The position numbers were made by a program, and so were the translations under genes. A DNA stretch of 19,755 nucleotides from an uncultured Oscillospiraceae bacterium (GTDB taxonomy: Bacteria > Bacillota > Clostridia > Oscillospirales > Oscillospiraceae): contig CAAEKQ010000101.1 in the NCBI GenBank assembly GCA_900756575.1, forward strand, positions 1-19,755, in the 5' to 3' direction. Positions 6,216 through 14,421 of this stretch are shown here, in pieces; position 1 is the stretch's first letter; each line of letters begins with the position of its first letter. A model generated the notes under the pieces. The model saw only the letters and a list, made by a program, of their open reading frames with translations. It was not told the origin of the DNA and made no database searches.

Positions 6216-8117
6216 ATGAACATCACTGACGCAAATATCACAGAGGAAAAGCTGTACCTGTTCAATCAGGGGCAGTATTTTCACAGTTATCGGATTTTCG
6301 GTGCGCATCCCGTGGAGGGGGGCGTGCGGTTTACGGTATGGTGCCCGGAGGTCAAATCCGTGGGCGTGATTGGATCGTTTAATGACTGGACGCCCCAGTA
6401 TTTAGCGCCCCGGGGCAGCACCGGCGTTTATTCCGGCATCATTCCGGAGGCAAAGCCCGGCGACCTGTATAAATACCGGATTACCACGGCGGCGGGGGAG
6501 ACCTTTGACAAGGCTGATCCCTATGCCTTCTGGGCGGAGGTTCGGCCCGGAACGGCATCCCGTATTGCCCGGCTGGACGGCTATACCTGGCACGACGGAC
6601 GCTATCAGGCTATCCGACGGAGCACCAAATCGCCTCGGCCCATGAATATCTACGAGGTACATCTGGGCTCCTGGAAGCAGCAGGAGCACCCGGAGGATCC
6701 GGATTACCCCTTCCTCAGCTATCGTCAGCTGGCGGACGAGCTGATCCCCTACGCCAAGGACATGGGCTACACCCATCTGGAGCTTTTGCCGGTGATGGAG
6801 CACCCCTTTGACGGCTCCTGGGGCTATCAGGTGACGGGCTTCTTTGCCCCCACCAGCCGCTACGGAGGACCTCGGGACTTTATGTATTTCGTGGATCAGG
6901 CTCATCAGCATGGCTTGGGCGTGATTCTTGACTGGGTGCCGGGACATTTTTGCCGGGATGCCCACGGATTGGGCCGGTTTAACGGGAAGATGCTTTTTGA
7001 GGGAGCCGATCACCCGGAGTGGGGCACCTATAAATTTGACTTTACCCGCAGCGAGGTTCGGAGCTTTTTAATCAGCTCGGCGCTGTATTGGCTGGGCTGC
7101 TACCACGCGGACGGAATTCGGGTGGACGGCGTGACCAGTATGCTGTATCTGAACTTCGGGCTGCCGGATTGGGCGAAAAAAACATATAATGACCAGGGCG
7201 GCGAGGAAAACACCGCTGCGGTGGAGTTCCTCCGGCAGCTCAACGATGCAGTCCATACCTTTGCGCCCGGGGCCATTACCGTGGCGGAGGAAAGCTCGGC
7301 CTGGCCCCATGTGACCGGAGATACTGCGTCCGGCGGCCTTGGGTTCGACTATAAGTGGGACATGGGCTGGATGAACGACACCCTGGAATATTGCAAGACA
7401 GATTTCCCGTTCCGCTCGTATCACCACAACAAGCTGACGTTCTCCATGGCCTATGGTTTCTCTGAGCGGTTTATCCTGCCCCTGAGCCATGATGAAGTGG
7501 TACACGGAAAGCTCAGCCTGATGGGCCGAATGCCCGGAGATTATTGGCGGAAGTTTGCGGGGCTCAGGCTCCTGGCGCTGTATCAGATCACCCATCCCGG
7601 CGGAAAGCTCAGCTTTATGTCCACGGAATATGGCCCGTTTATCGAATGGCGGGAGTATGAGAGCCTGGAATGGTTTCTTTTGGACTATCCGACCCATCAA
7701 ATGCACCAGGATTATGTAAAGCAGCTCAACCGGCTCTATCAGAACACCCCGGCCCTGTGGCAGGACGACCATAGCTGGGAGGGCTTCCACTGGCTGGATG
7801 CCGACGACAGCGCCCAGTCGATTCTCCTGTTCCGGCGCACCGGCCGGGAGAAAACGAAAGCGGTGACGGTGCTGCTGAACTTTCAGCCGGAGGTGTATTC
7901 CGATTTTCGCATCGGGGTACCCTATCCCGGGCAGTATCAGGAGCTTTTGAGCTCCGACGCCACGGAGTTCGGCGGCAGCGGCAAGGGAAATCCGGACATC
8001 CTGAAGGCGGAGCCGGTGCCCTGCCACGGAGAAAAATGGTCCGTTCGGGTAACGGTACCGCCCATCGGCGGAATCCTGCTGCAAAAGCTGCCCAGAAAGA
8101 ACGCAAAACAGAAATAA
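6216..8117 (+). CDS. glgB: 1,4-alpha-glucan branching enzyme GlgB (GH13)
   Basis: 633 aa; it transfers short alpha-1,4 chains to form alpha-1,6 branches in glycogen. A CBM48 domain occupies about residues 20-115 (FTVWCPEVKSVGVIGSFNDW). The GH13 barrel follows with NIYEVHLGSW, ELLPVMEHPFDGSWGYQVTG, YGGPRDFMYFVDQAHQHGLG and DWVPGHF. The catalytic set is intact: nucleophile Asp304 in GIRVDGVTSM, acid/base Glu358 in VAEESSAWP and stabiliser Asp426 in LSHDEVVHGK. The GSWGYQ motif separates branching enzymes from amylases. It carries one CBM48 and lacks the extra N-terminal domain of the longer E. coli type. First gene of the operon, 16 nt before glgP; the start ATG has only a modest GATGAGG site. 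Confidence 0.96.
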   Translation: MNITDANITEEKLYLFNQGQYFHSYRIFGAHPVEGGVRFTVWCPEVKSVGVIGSFNDWTPQYLAPRGSTGVYSGIIPEAKPGDLYKYRITTAAGETFDKADPYAFWAEVRPGTASRIARLDGYTWHDGRYQAIRRSTKSPRPMNIYEVHLGSWKQQEHPEDPDYPFLSYRQLADELIPYAKDMGYTHLELLPVMEHPFDGSWGYQVTGFFAPTSRYGGPRDFMYFVDQAHQHGLGVILDWVPGHFCRDAHGLGRFNGKMLFEGADHPEWGTYKFDFTRSEVRSFLISSALYWLGCYHADGIRVDGVTSMLYLNFGLPDWAKKTYNDQGGEENTAAVEFLRQLNDAVHTFAPGAITVAEESSAWPHVTGDTASGGLGFDYKWDMGWMNDTLEYCKTDFPFRSYHHNKLTFSMAYGFSERFILPLSHDEVVHGKLSLMGRMPGDYWRKFAGLRLLALYQITHPGGKLSFMSTEYGPFIEWREYESLEWFLLDYPTHQMHQDYVKQLNRLYQNTPALWQDDHSWEGFHWLDADDSAQSILLFRRTGREKTKAVTVLLNFQPEVYSDFRIGVPYPGQYQELLSSDATEFGGSGKGNPDILKAEPVPCHGEKWSVRVTVPPIGGILLQKLPRKNAKQK

Positions 8118-8133
8118 CGTTAGGAGCGATGAA

Positions 8134-10569
8134 ATGTTCGCGGGAAAAGAAGATTTTAAGATCGCCTACGGAGCTAAAGCACTGGAAACCCTGGCGAAGC
8201 CCATAGAAGAATGCACCATCTTTGAGCAGTATGAGGTGCTGGTCTATCTGCTCTCCAGCTCAGTGAGCAAGGTGCGCACCCAGACCTCGCAGCGGCATAT
8301 CCGTCTCCAGCAGAAGAAGGTTCACTACTTCTCCATGGAGTTCCTGATTGGGCGGCTGCTGAAAAACTATCTCATCAATCTCCAGGAGGAGGATACCGTC
8401 CGGGAGGGCCTCAAGGATTTGGGCATTGATCTCGACGCGCTTTGCGCTTGTGAGCAGGATCCGGGCCTGGGCAATGGCGGCTTGGGACGATTGGCGGCCT
8501 GCTTCCTGGATTCTATGGCGCATCTGGGCGTACCCGGGGTCGGCATGGGCATCCGGTATCGGTTCGGCCTGTTCCGGCAGAAGATTGTGGGCGGCTATCA
8601 GACCGAGGAGCCGGACAGCTGGCTGGAAAACGGCTATCCCTGGGAGGTCAAGCGCCCGGAGGATGCCATTCCTGTGCAGTTCGGCGGCCGGGTGGAGCAG
8701 ATTCCCACCCCCGACGGGAAGCTCCACTGCGTCACCCGGGATGCCATGACGGTGCTGGCGGTGCCCTATGACGTTCCCATTGTGGGTTACGGCGGCAAGA
8801 CCGTGAACATCCTGCGGCTCTGGAGCGCGGAACCCGTGGTCACCCGGCTGGATCTGGCGGCGTTTAACCACGGCGACTATTCCGGCGCCATGCGGGAGCG
8901 CAACGAGATTGAGGCCATCACCTGCATTCTCTATCCCGACGACAGTACCGAGGCCGGCAAGGCATTGCGGCTGAAGCAGGAGTATTTCTTTGTCTCTGCC
9001 GGCGTGGTGGATATCGTCAAGAACTTTAAGAAGAATTATGGGCCGGACTGGTCCATCTTCCCAGATAAAATCAGCATCCACACCAATGACACCCATCCGG
9101 CCCTGTGCGTGCCGGAGCTGATGCGGGTGCTGCTGGATGAGGAAGGGCTGGAATGGGACGAAGCCTGGGATATTACCACCCGTACCCTGTCCTATACCAA
9201 CCACACCATTATGCCCGAAGCTCTGGAGAAGTGGTCCATCGAGCTGATGCGCTCCCTGCTGCCCCGGGTCTATCAGATCATCGAGGAAATTGACCGCCGG
9301 TACTGCGCGGCCTTTGACCGCAGCCGGCCGGATTGGCAGGATCGTCTGCGGAATACCGCCATTCTCTGGGACGGCCAGGTGCATATGGCGAATCTTTCGA
9401 TCATCGGTTCCTACAGCGTCAACGGCGTGGCGGCGCTGCATACCGAGATCCTCAAAACCTCGGTGCTCCGGGACTTCTATGCCCTGACGCCGGAGAAGTT
9501 TAACAATAAAACCAACGGCATATCCCATCGGCGGTTCCTGGCGGAGGCGAACCCCAGCCTGTCCCGTTTGATCACCGACGCCATTGGGCCGGAATGGCTG
9601 GACAATGCGGCGCATATTCAGGATTTGCTCCCCTATCGGGACGATTCCGCCTTCCTCCAGAAGCTGCGGGAGAGCAAGCGGGAGAACAAGGTGCGCTTGG
9701 GCAATTATATCGGCAAAACCATGGGCATTGCCATTGATCCCGACTCCGTCTTCGACGTGCAGGTCAAGCGGATCCACGCCTATAAGCGGCAGCTCTTGGC
9801 GGCATTTAAGGTGATGCACCTGTATAATACCTTGAAGGAAAATCCCAACGCCGACGTGGTGCCCCATACGTTCCTATTTGCGGGCAAGGCGGCGGCGGGC
9901 TATGCCTTTGCCAAGGAGACTATCAAGTATATTTGCTCCATTGCGGATCTGGTCAACTCCGATCCCGTGGTTAGCAAGAAGCTCAAGGTGGTATTTCTGG
10001 AGAACTTCAACGTTTCCTCGGCCCAGCTCATCTACCCGGCAGCGGATATCTCCGAGCAGATTTCCACAGCGGGCAAGGAGGCCAGCGGCACCGGCAACAT
10101 GAAGTTTATGTTCAACGGCGCTGTGACCCTGGGCACCCTGGACGGCGCGAATGTGGAGATTTCGCAGCTGGTAGGCCCGGAGAACATTGCAATTTTCGGC
10201 CTGAACGCCGACGAAGTCATGAACTACTATCTCCATGGCGGCTACATCGCCTATGACGCCTGCCACGGAGATCGGCGGCTGGAGAAAATCTGCGATCAGC
10301 TGGTAGACGGTACCTTCCTGCCCATGGGCACGAATTTCTACGGCATTCACGACGCGCTGCTTAAGGGCAACGACGAGTATTTTGTGCTGAAGGATTTCGA
10401 TTCCTATTTCAAGACCTGGGAGCAGCTGACCCGGAAATATCAGGACACCACGGGCTGGGGCAAAATGTCCCTGACCAACATTGCCATGGCGGGAGATTTC
10501 AGCTCTGACCGCACCATTCGGCAGTATTGCGAGGACATCTGGCACGCTCATTGTGATAAACTGAAATAA
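8134..10569 (+). CDS. glgP: Glycogen/maltodextrin phosphorylase (GT35)
   Basis: 811 aa, ATG at 8134 with TAGGAGCGATGAA before it. The enzyme releases glucose 1-phosphate from the non-reducing ends of glycogen using pyridoxal phosphate. The diagnostic PLP site EASGTGNMKFMFNG is present, the Schiff-base lysine being Lys657, followed by LGTLDGANVEI. Other family blocks are KKVHYFSMEFLIGRLL near the N-terminus, DPGLGNGGLGRLAACFLDS, HTNDTHPALCVPELMR, and VFDVQVKRIHAYKRQLL before the PLP region. Length matches bacterial phosphorylases (about 750-830 aa) and no domain is missing. Placed second in the operon, it makes degradation and synthesis enzymes from one message. It may also recycle chains made by the GH77 domain downstream. 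Confidence 0.97.
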   Translation: MFAGKEDFKIAYGAKALETLAKPIEECTIFEQYEVLVYLLSSSVSKVRTQTSQRHIRLQQKKVHYFSMEFLIGRLLKNYLINLQEEDTVREGLKDLGIDLDALCACEQDPGLGNGGLGRLAACFLDSMAHLGVPGVGMGIRYRFGLFRQKIVGGYQTEEPDSWLENGYPWEVKRPEDAIPVQFGGRVEQIPTPDGKLHCVTRDAMTVLAVPYDVPIVGYGGKTVNILRLWSAEPVVTRLDLAAFNHGDYSGAMRERNEIEAITCILYPDDSTEAGKALRLKQEYFFVSAGVVDIVKNFKKNYGPDWSIFPDKISIHTNDTHPALCVPELMRVLLDEEGLEWDEAWDITTRTLSYTNHTIMPEALEKWSIELMRSLLPRVYQIIEEIDRRYCAAFDRSRPDWQDRLRNTAILWDGQVHMANLSIIGSYSVNGVAALHTEILKTSVLRDFYALTPEKFNNKTNGISHRRFLAEANPSLSRLITDAIGPEWLDNAAHIQDLLPYRDDSAFLQKLRESKRENKVRLGNYIGKTMGIAIDPDSVFDVQVKRIHAYKRQLLAAFKVMHLYNTLKENPNADVVPHTFLFAGKAAAGYAFAKETIKYICSIADLVNSDPVVSKKLKVVFLENFNVSSAQLIYPAADISEQISTAGKEASGTGNMKFMFNGAVTLGTLDGANVEISQLVGPENIAIFGLNADEVMNYYLHGGYIAYDACHGDRRLEKICDQLVDGTFLPMGTNFYGIHDALLKGNDEYFVLKDFDSYFKTWEQLTRKYQDTTGWGKMSLTNIAMAGDFSSDRTIRQYCEDIWHAHCDKLK

Positions 10570-10581
10570 AGGCAGTGGTTT

Positions 10582-10605
10582 GGAACCTGGCTCCCACCGG
10601 GTTCC
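10582..10605 (+). other. Intercistronic hairpin between glgP and glgC
   Basis: GGAACC (10582-10587) pairs with GGTTCC (10600-10605), with outer CAG/CTG pairs possible. No T run follows, so it is more likely an RNA processing or stability element than a terminator. This 78-nt gap is one of only two long gaps in the operon. Confidence 0.4.
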
Positions 10606-10647
10606 CGCTGTCCTTTGATACTGGCACATTTAAGAAGGAGGGTTCTC

Positions 10648-11781
10648 GTGCGAAAGAAAAAGTGTATTGCCATGCTCCTGGCAGGCGGACAAGGCAGCCG
10701 TCTGAAGGATCTGACCAAGAAAAACGCAAAGCCCGCCGTATCCTTCGGCGGAAAGTATCGCATCATTGACTTTAGCCTTTCCAACTGTGTTTCATCCGGA
10801 ATTGACACGGTGGGCGTGCTGACCCAGTACAAGCCCACGGTGCTCAATGCTTACCTTGGCAACGGAGAGGCGTGGGATCTGGACTGCTCCAACGGCGGCG
10901 TCCATGTGCTCCCACCCTATGAAACCGAGACCGGCGGCTCCTGGTATCTGGGCACCGCCGATGCCATCTATCACAACATCGACTTTATCGACTCCTACAG
11001 CCCGGACTATGTGCTGATCCTCTCCGGCGACCATCTTTACACCATGGACTACAGCAAAATGCTGGACGCCCATAAGGCGAATCAGGCGGATCTCACCGTG
11101 TCGGTGATGACCGTACCCTGGGAGGAAGCCAGCCGGTTCGGTATTATGGAAACCGATGAGCAGGGCCGCATTGTGAATTTTCAGGAGAAGCCGGAGAAGC
11201 CTGTGAGTAATCTGGCATCCATGGGCATCTATATCTTCTCCTGGGATGTGCTGCGGGCATCACTCCTTGCCGACCATGAGGACAAGACCTCGGCCCATGA
11301 CTTCGGCAAGAATATTATCCCCGAGCTTCTGGCGGCGGGAAAGCGACTGTTTGCCTATGAGTTCTCCGGCTACTGGAAGGACGTTGGTACCATCGACAGC
11401 TACTACAGCGCCAATATGGAGCTTCTGGAGGATCATCCGCCCCTGGATCTCTATGGCAGCGTGAGAATCTATTCCAACTCCAATATCCATCCTCCGCATT
11501 TTGTGGGGCCCAATGGCGACGTGCAGCGAACCATCGTCAGCAACGGCTGCAAGATCATGGGCGCGGTCCATCACAGCGTGCTGGGCTCTAACGTCACCGT
11601 GGGTGAGGGCGCACTGGTGAAGGACTCCATTCTTCTGAATGGGGCGGTGGTGGAGCCTGGGGCCAGGGTCTATCGGGCCATTGTCTCGGAGCGGGCCACG
11701 ATTCTGGAGGGCACCACCTTCGGCGAGGATACAGAGAACGGATCCATTACCCTTCTGGGCGATGATCTGACCAACGGGTAA
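10648..11781 (+). CDS. glgC: Glucose-1-phosphate adenylyltransferase, catalytic subunit GlgC
   Basis: 377 aa from GTG at 10648, chosen because AAGGAGGG (10635-10642) sits directly before it; the longer frame from 10615 has no site. GlgC makes ADP-glucose and pyrophosphate from ATP and glucose 1-phosphate, the committed step of glycogen synthesis. The N-terminal nucleotidyltransferase domain shows CIAMLLAGGQGSRLKDLT, KPAVSFGGKYRIIDF, the catalytic aspartate Asp128 in SGDHLYTMDY, and the sugar-phosphate lysine region IVNFQEKPEKP. The C-terminal part is a left-handed beta-helix with hexapeptide-like repeats (VVEPGARVYRAIVSERATILEG). Length fits Firmicutes GlgC. It is followed after 12 nt by glgD, the usual partner in Firmicutes heterotetramers. 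Confidence 0.96.
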   Translation: MRKKKCIAMLLAGGQGSRLKDLTKKNAKPAVSFGGKYRIIDFSLSNCVSSGIDTVGVLTQYKPTVLNAYLGNGEAWDLDCSNGGVHVLPPYETETGGSWYLGTADAIYHNIDFIDSYSPDYVLILSGDHLYTMDYSKMLDAHKANQADLTVSVMTVPWEEASRFGIMETDEQGRIVNFQEKPEKPVSNLASMGIYIFSWDVLRASLLADHEDKTSAHDFGKNIIPELLAAGKRLFAYEFSGYWKDVGTIDSYYSANMELLEDHPPLDLYGSVRIYSNSNIHPPHFVGPNGDVQRTIVSNGCKIMGAVHHSVLGSNVTVGEGALVKDSILLNGAVVEPGARVYRAIVSERATILEGTTFGEDTENGSITLLGDDLTNG

Positions 11782-11793
11782 GGAGGCAGTGTT

Positions 11794-12897
11794 ATGAGCA
11801 GTGTAATCGGATTGATTTCCACCAACTACACCGGCGAGCATTATGGAAAGCTCATTGAAGACCGTCCGGTGGCGTCCATCCCCTTTGGCGGGCGCTATCG
11901 CCTGATCGACTTTACCCTGTCGTCCATGGCCAATTCCGATATTGGCACTGTGGGCGTGATTACCCCCTCCAACTACCGCTCCCTGGCGGATCATCTGAAT
12001 ATGGGCCGGGAGTGGGGCCTCAGCAAAAAGCAGGGCGGTATGTTTATGCTGCCTGGCGCGGTGCATGGACTCAAGGATCTCCATGCACGGTTCAGCCTGC
12101 GGGATGTGATTCTAAACCGGGAGTTCTTCCTCCGGGCGGACGAAGACGCGGTGCTGTTTTGTGCGGCAAACCGGGTGTATAACATTGATTTTCAGCCTGC
12201 CATTACCCAGCACGAAAAATCCGGAGCGCCGGTGACGCTGATTTATAAGAAGGTGCGATCCGGCGATACAGCTCACGGACTGTTCCTGGAACTTACTCCC
12301 ACCGGCACGGTGACGGGGATTCATTCCACTGCCAGCGGCGAGGCCAACTGCTTCCTGGACAGTATGCTGATTAGCCGGAAGCTGGTGTTGGATTTCATCG
12401 AATGCTATCAGAATTTGGGCTATATCGACATTATGGACATTCTGGCCACCAGCCTGGGGCAGATTCAGGTGAATTCCTGGTGCTATGGCGGCTATGAGCA
12501 CGCGGTGGACAATGCCGAGGACTATATGCACGTGTCCCTTGACCTGCTGCGTCCCGAGGTGCAGGCGGAGCTGTTCGCCGAGGATCGTCCGGTGCTTACT
12601 AAGACCCAGGATTCGCCTCCGGCAAAATATCTGCCCGGCGCCAATGTGAAGAACTCTCTGGTGGCGGCTAGCTGCATTCTGGAGGGCACCGTGGAAAATT
12701 CCATCCTGTTTCGGAGCGTAAAAATCGGAAAGGGCGCCGTGGTGCGGAATTCCGTTTTGATGCAGCACTGCACCATCGGCGAGGGCGCCGTGGTGGAAAA
12801 TGTGATCTGTGACAAAAACGTCAAAATCAGCCCGGACGTGAAGCTGTCCGGCAGCGAGAAGAAGCCCTTTGTGATCGGAAAGAAGCAGGAGCTGTAA
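11794..12897 (+). CDS. glgD: Glucose-1-phosphate adenylyltransferase, GlgD subunit (probably non-catalytic)
   Basis: 367 aa, ATG at 11794 with AAGGAGGCAGTGTT before it. It shares the fold of GlgC (ASIPFGGRYRLIDFTLSSM, then a hexapeptide-repeat C-terminus ending in IGEGAVVENVICDKNVKIS), but the catalytic features are gone. The glycine-rich loop GGQGSRL is replaced by NYTGEHYGKL. The aspartate of GDHLYTMDY is replaced by Asn126 in CAANRVYNIDF. In Firmicutes GlgD pairs with GlgC and raises activity or changes regulation of the complex, and that role is inferred here. Its immediate position between glgC and glgA supports it. Confidence 0.95.
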   Translation: MSSVIGLISTNYTGEHYGKLIEDRPVASIPFGGRYRLIDFTLSSMANSDIGTVGVITPSNYRSLADHLNMGREWGLSKKQGGMFMLPGAVHGLKDLHARFSLRDVILNREFFLRADEDAVLFCAANRVYNIDFQPAITQHEKSGAPVTLIYKKVRSGDTAHGLFLELTPTGTVTGIHSTASGEANCFLDSMLISRKLVLDFIECYQNLGYIDIMDILATSLGQIQVNSWCYGGYEHAVDNAEDYMHVSLDLLRPEVQAELFAEDRPVLTKTQDSPPAKYLPGANVKNSLVAASCILEGTVENSILFRSVKIGKGAVVRNSVLMQHCTIGEGAVVENVICDKNVKISPDVKLSGSEKKPFVIGKKQEL

Positions 12898-12909
12898 GGA
12901 GGCGAGCGC

Positions 12910-14352
12910 ATGGCGAAGAAGATAAATGTGCTGTTTGCAGCCTTTGAGGCGTCGCCATTTATTAAGACCGGCGGCCTGGGGGACGTGGCGGGAAGTCTGC
13001 CTGCGGCCCTCAAGGGGAAGGACTGCGAAATCCGCGTGATTTTGCCCAAGCTCCGTCAGATTCCGGTGGAATATCGGGATAAGATGAAAAAGCTTTCGGT
13101 ATTTACGGTGCCCCTGGGCTGGCGAAATCAGTACTGCGGCATTGAAACCCTGAAGGTTGGCGCCATCCAGTATTATTTCGTGGACAATGAATTCTATTTC
13201 TACCGGGACGCCGCCTATGGCTATGGGGACGACTGCGAGCGCGTGGCGTTCTTCTCCAAGGCGATTCTGGAGTGCCTGATGCATCTGGACGGCTTTTTCC
13301 CGGACGTGATCCACTGCAACGACTGGCATACGGCGCTGGTGCCGGTATTCCTCCACGAGCAGTACCGGCAGATTACGGAATATCAGCACATCCATACGGT
13401 TTTGACCATCCACAACCTGAAATTCCAGGGGATTTGCGGCGAATTTGCGCTGGGGGATCTGCTGGCGCTGCATACCTGCAAGAATGCGACGGATCAGCTC
13501 CGGTGGCATGACGACGCCATCAACTTCCTCCAGGGCGGACTCTATTATACCGACTACATCACTACGGTCAGTCCCACCTACGCCGGGGAAATCTGCACCT
13601 GGCAGTACGGCGAAGGGCTGGACGGGGTGCTCAGTGGGCATCGGGAACGTCTGGCGGGCATTCTCAACGGCATTGATACGGTGAAATTCTCCCCGGCCAA
13701 GGCGGCTTATCCCTTCTCTGAGGATGACATGACGGGGAAGGCAAAGTGCAAGGGCGAACTCCAGAAGGAACTGAACCTGCCCCAGGAGCCGGATACGCCG
13801 CTGATGGTACTGATTTCCCGGCTGACGGATCAGAAGGGCATGGATCTTCTGGCCTGGGCACTGGAATCTCTGGTGCATCAGGATGTGCAGCTGGCGGTTC
13901 TGGGCACCGGTGACGAGCAATACCAGCGCCTACTGGGGAACTACAGCGCGGCATTTCCGGACAAAATCGCGTTCCGGTGTACCTTTGACGAGCCACTGTC
14001 CTGCCGGATGTATGCGGCGGGAGATATGCTGCTGATGCCGTCGCTGTTTGAGCCCTGTGGTCTAAGCCAGATGATTGCCATGGGCTACGGAACCCTGCCC
14101 ATTGTACGGGAAACCGGCGGTCTTAAGGACAGCGTAATCCCCTACAATCAGTACACCGGCGAGGGCACCGGCTTCTCCTTCCGGAATCCCAGCGGCGAGG
14201 AGCTGAAAAACTGCATCCTTTCTGCGCTGAGCGTTTACCGCCGGAACGGGGATGCTTGGAAGCAGCTCCAGCGGCAGGCCATGGAGCAGGATTTCAGCTG
14301 GAAGATCAGCGCAAAGAAATATCTTGATATCTATCAGAAGCTCATGGGATAA
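12910..14352 (+). CDS. glgA: Glycogen synthase GlgA (GT5, ADP-glucose dependent)
   Basis: 480 aa, ATG at 12910 after TAAGGAGGCGAGCGC. It adds glucose from ADP-glucose to the non-reducing end of alpha-1,4 glucan. The N-terminal Rossmann domain has KTGGLGDVAGSLPAAL, with the ADP-glucose binding Lys19, then CNDWHTALVPVF and TIHNLKFQG. The C-terminal domain has LISRLTDQKGMDLL, LLMPSLFEPCGLSQ with the catalytic glutamate Glu381, and GYGTLPIVRETGGLKDSV. Length is the normal 470-490 aa, with all key residues present. It follows glgD by 12 nt. The 69-nt gap after it holds a strong hairpin that may reduce read-through to the fusion gene. Confidence 0.97.
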   Translation: MAKKINVLFAAFEASPFIKTGGLGDVAGSLPAALKGKDCEIRVILPKLRQIPVEYRDKMKKLSVFTVPLGWRNQYCGIETLKVGAIQYYFVDNEFYFYRDAAYGYGDDCERVAFFSKAILECLMHLDGFFPDVIHCNDWHTALVPVFLHEQYRQITEYQHIHTVLTIHNLKFQGICGEFALGDLLALHTCKNATDQLRWHDDAINFLQGGLYYTDYITTVSPTYAGEICTWQYGEGLDGVLSGHRERLAGILNGIDTVKFSPAKAAYPFSEDDMTGKAKCKGELQKELNLPQEPDTPLMVLISRLTDQKGMDLLAWALESLVHQDVQLAVLGTGDEQYQRLLGNYSAAFPDKIAFRCTFDEPLSCRMYAAGDMLLMPSLFEPCGLSQMIAMGYGTLPIVRETGGLKDSVIPYNQYTGEGTGFSFRNPSGEELKNCILSALSVYRRNGDAWKQLQRQAMEQDFSWKISAKKYLDIYQKLMG

Positions 14353-14366
14353 ACTCCCGCGGACAG

Positions 14367-14394
14367 GGGAAGGACGTTTTTCCGCGTCCTTCCC
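14367..14394 (+). terminator. Strong hairpin after glgA, partial terminator or attenuator
   Basis: GGGAAGGACG (14367-14376) pairs perfectly with CGTCCTTCCC (14385-14394) over an 8-nt loop. The following TGATTCTTA is only weakly T-rich. It probably gives partial termination or 3'-end protection, lowering expression of the last two genes relative to glgBPCDA. Confidence 0.55.
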
Positions 14395-14421
14395 TGATTC
14401 TTACGCTACACGGAGGCGCAC

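Noticed and set aside
12112..13920. 602-codon minus-strand open frame across glgD and glgA
   Set aside because: Shadow of well-supported genes; there is no ribosome binding site or recognisable domain.
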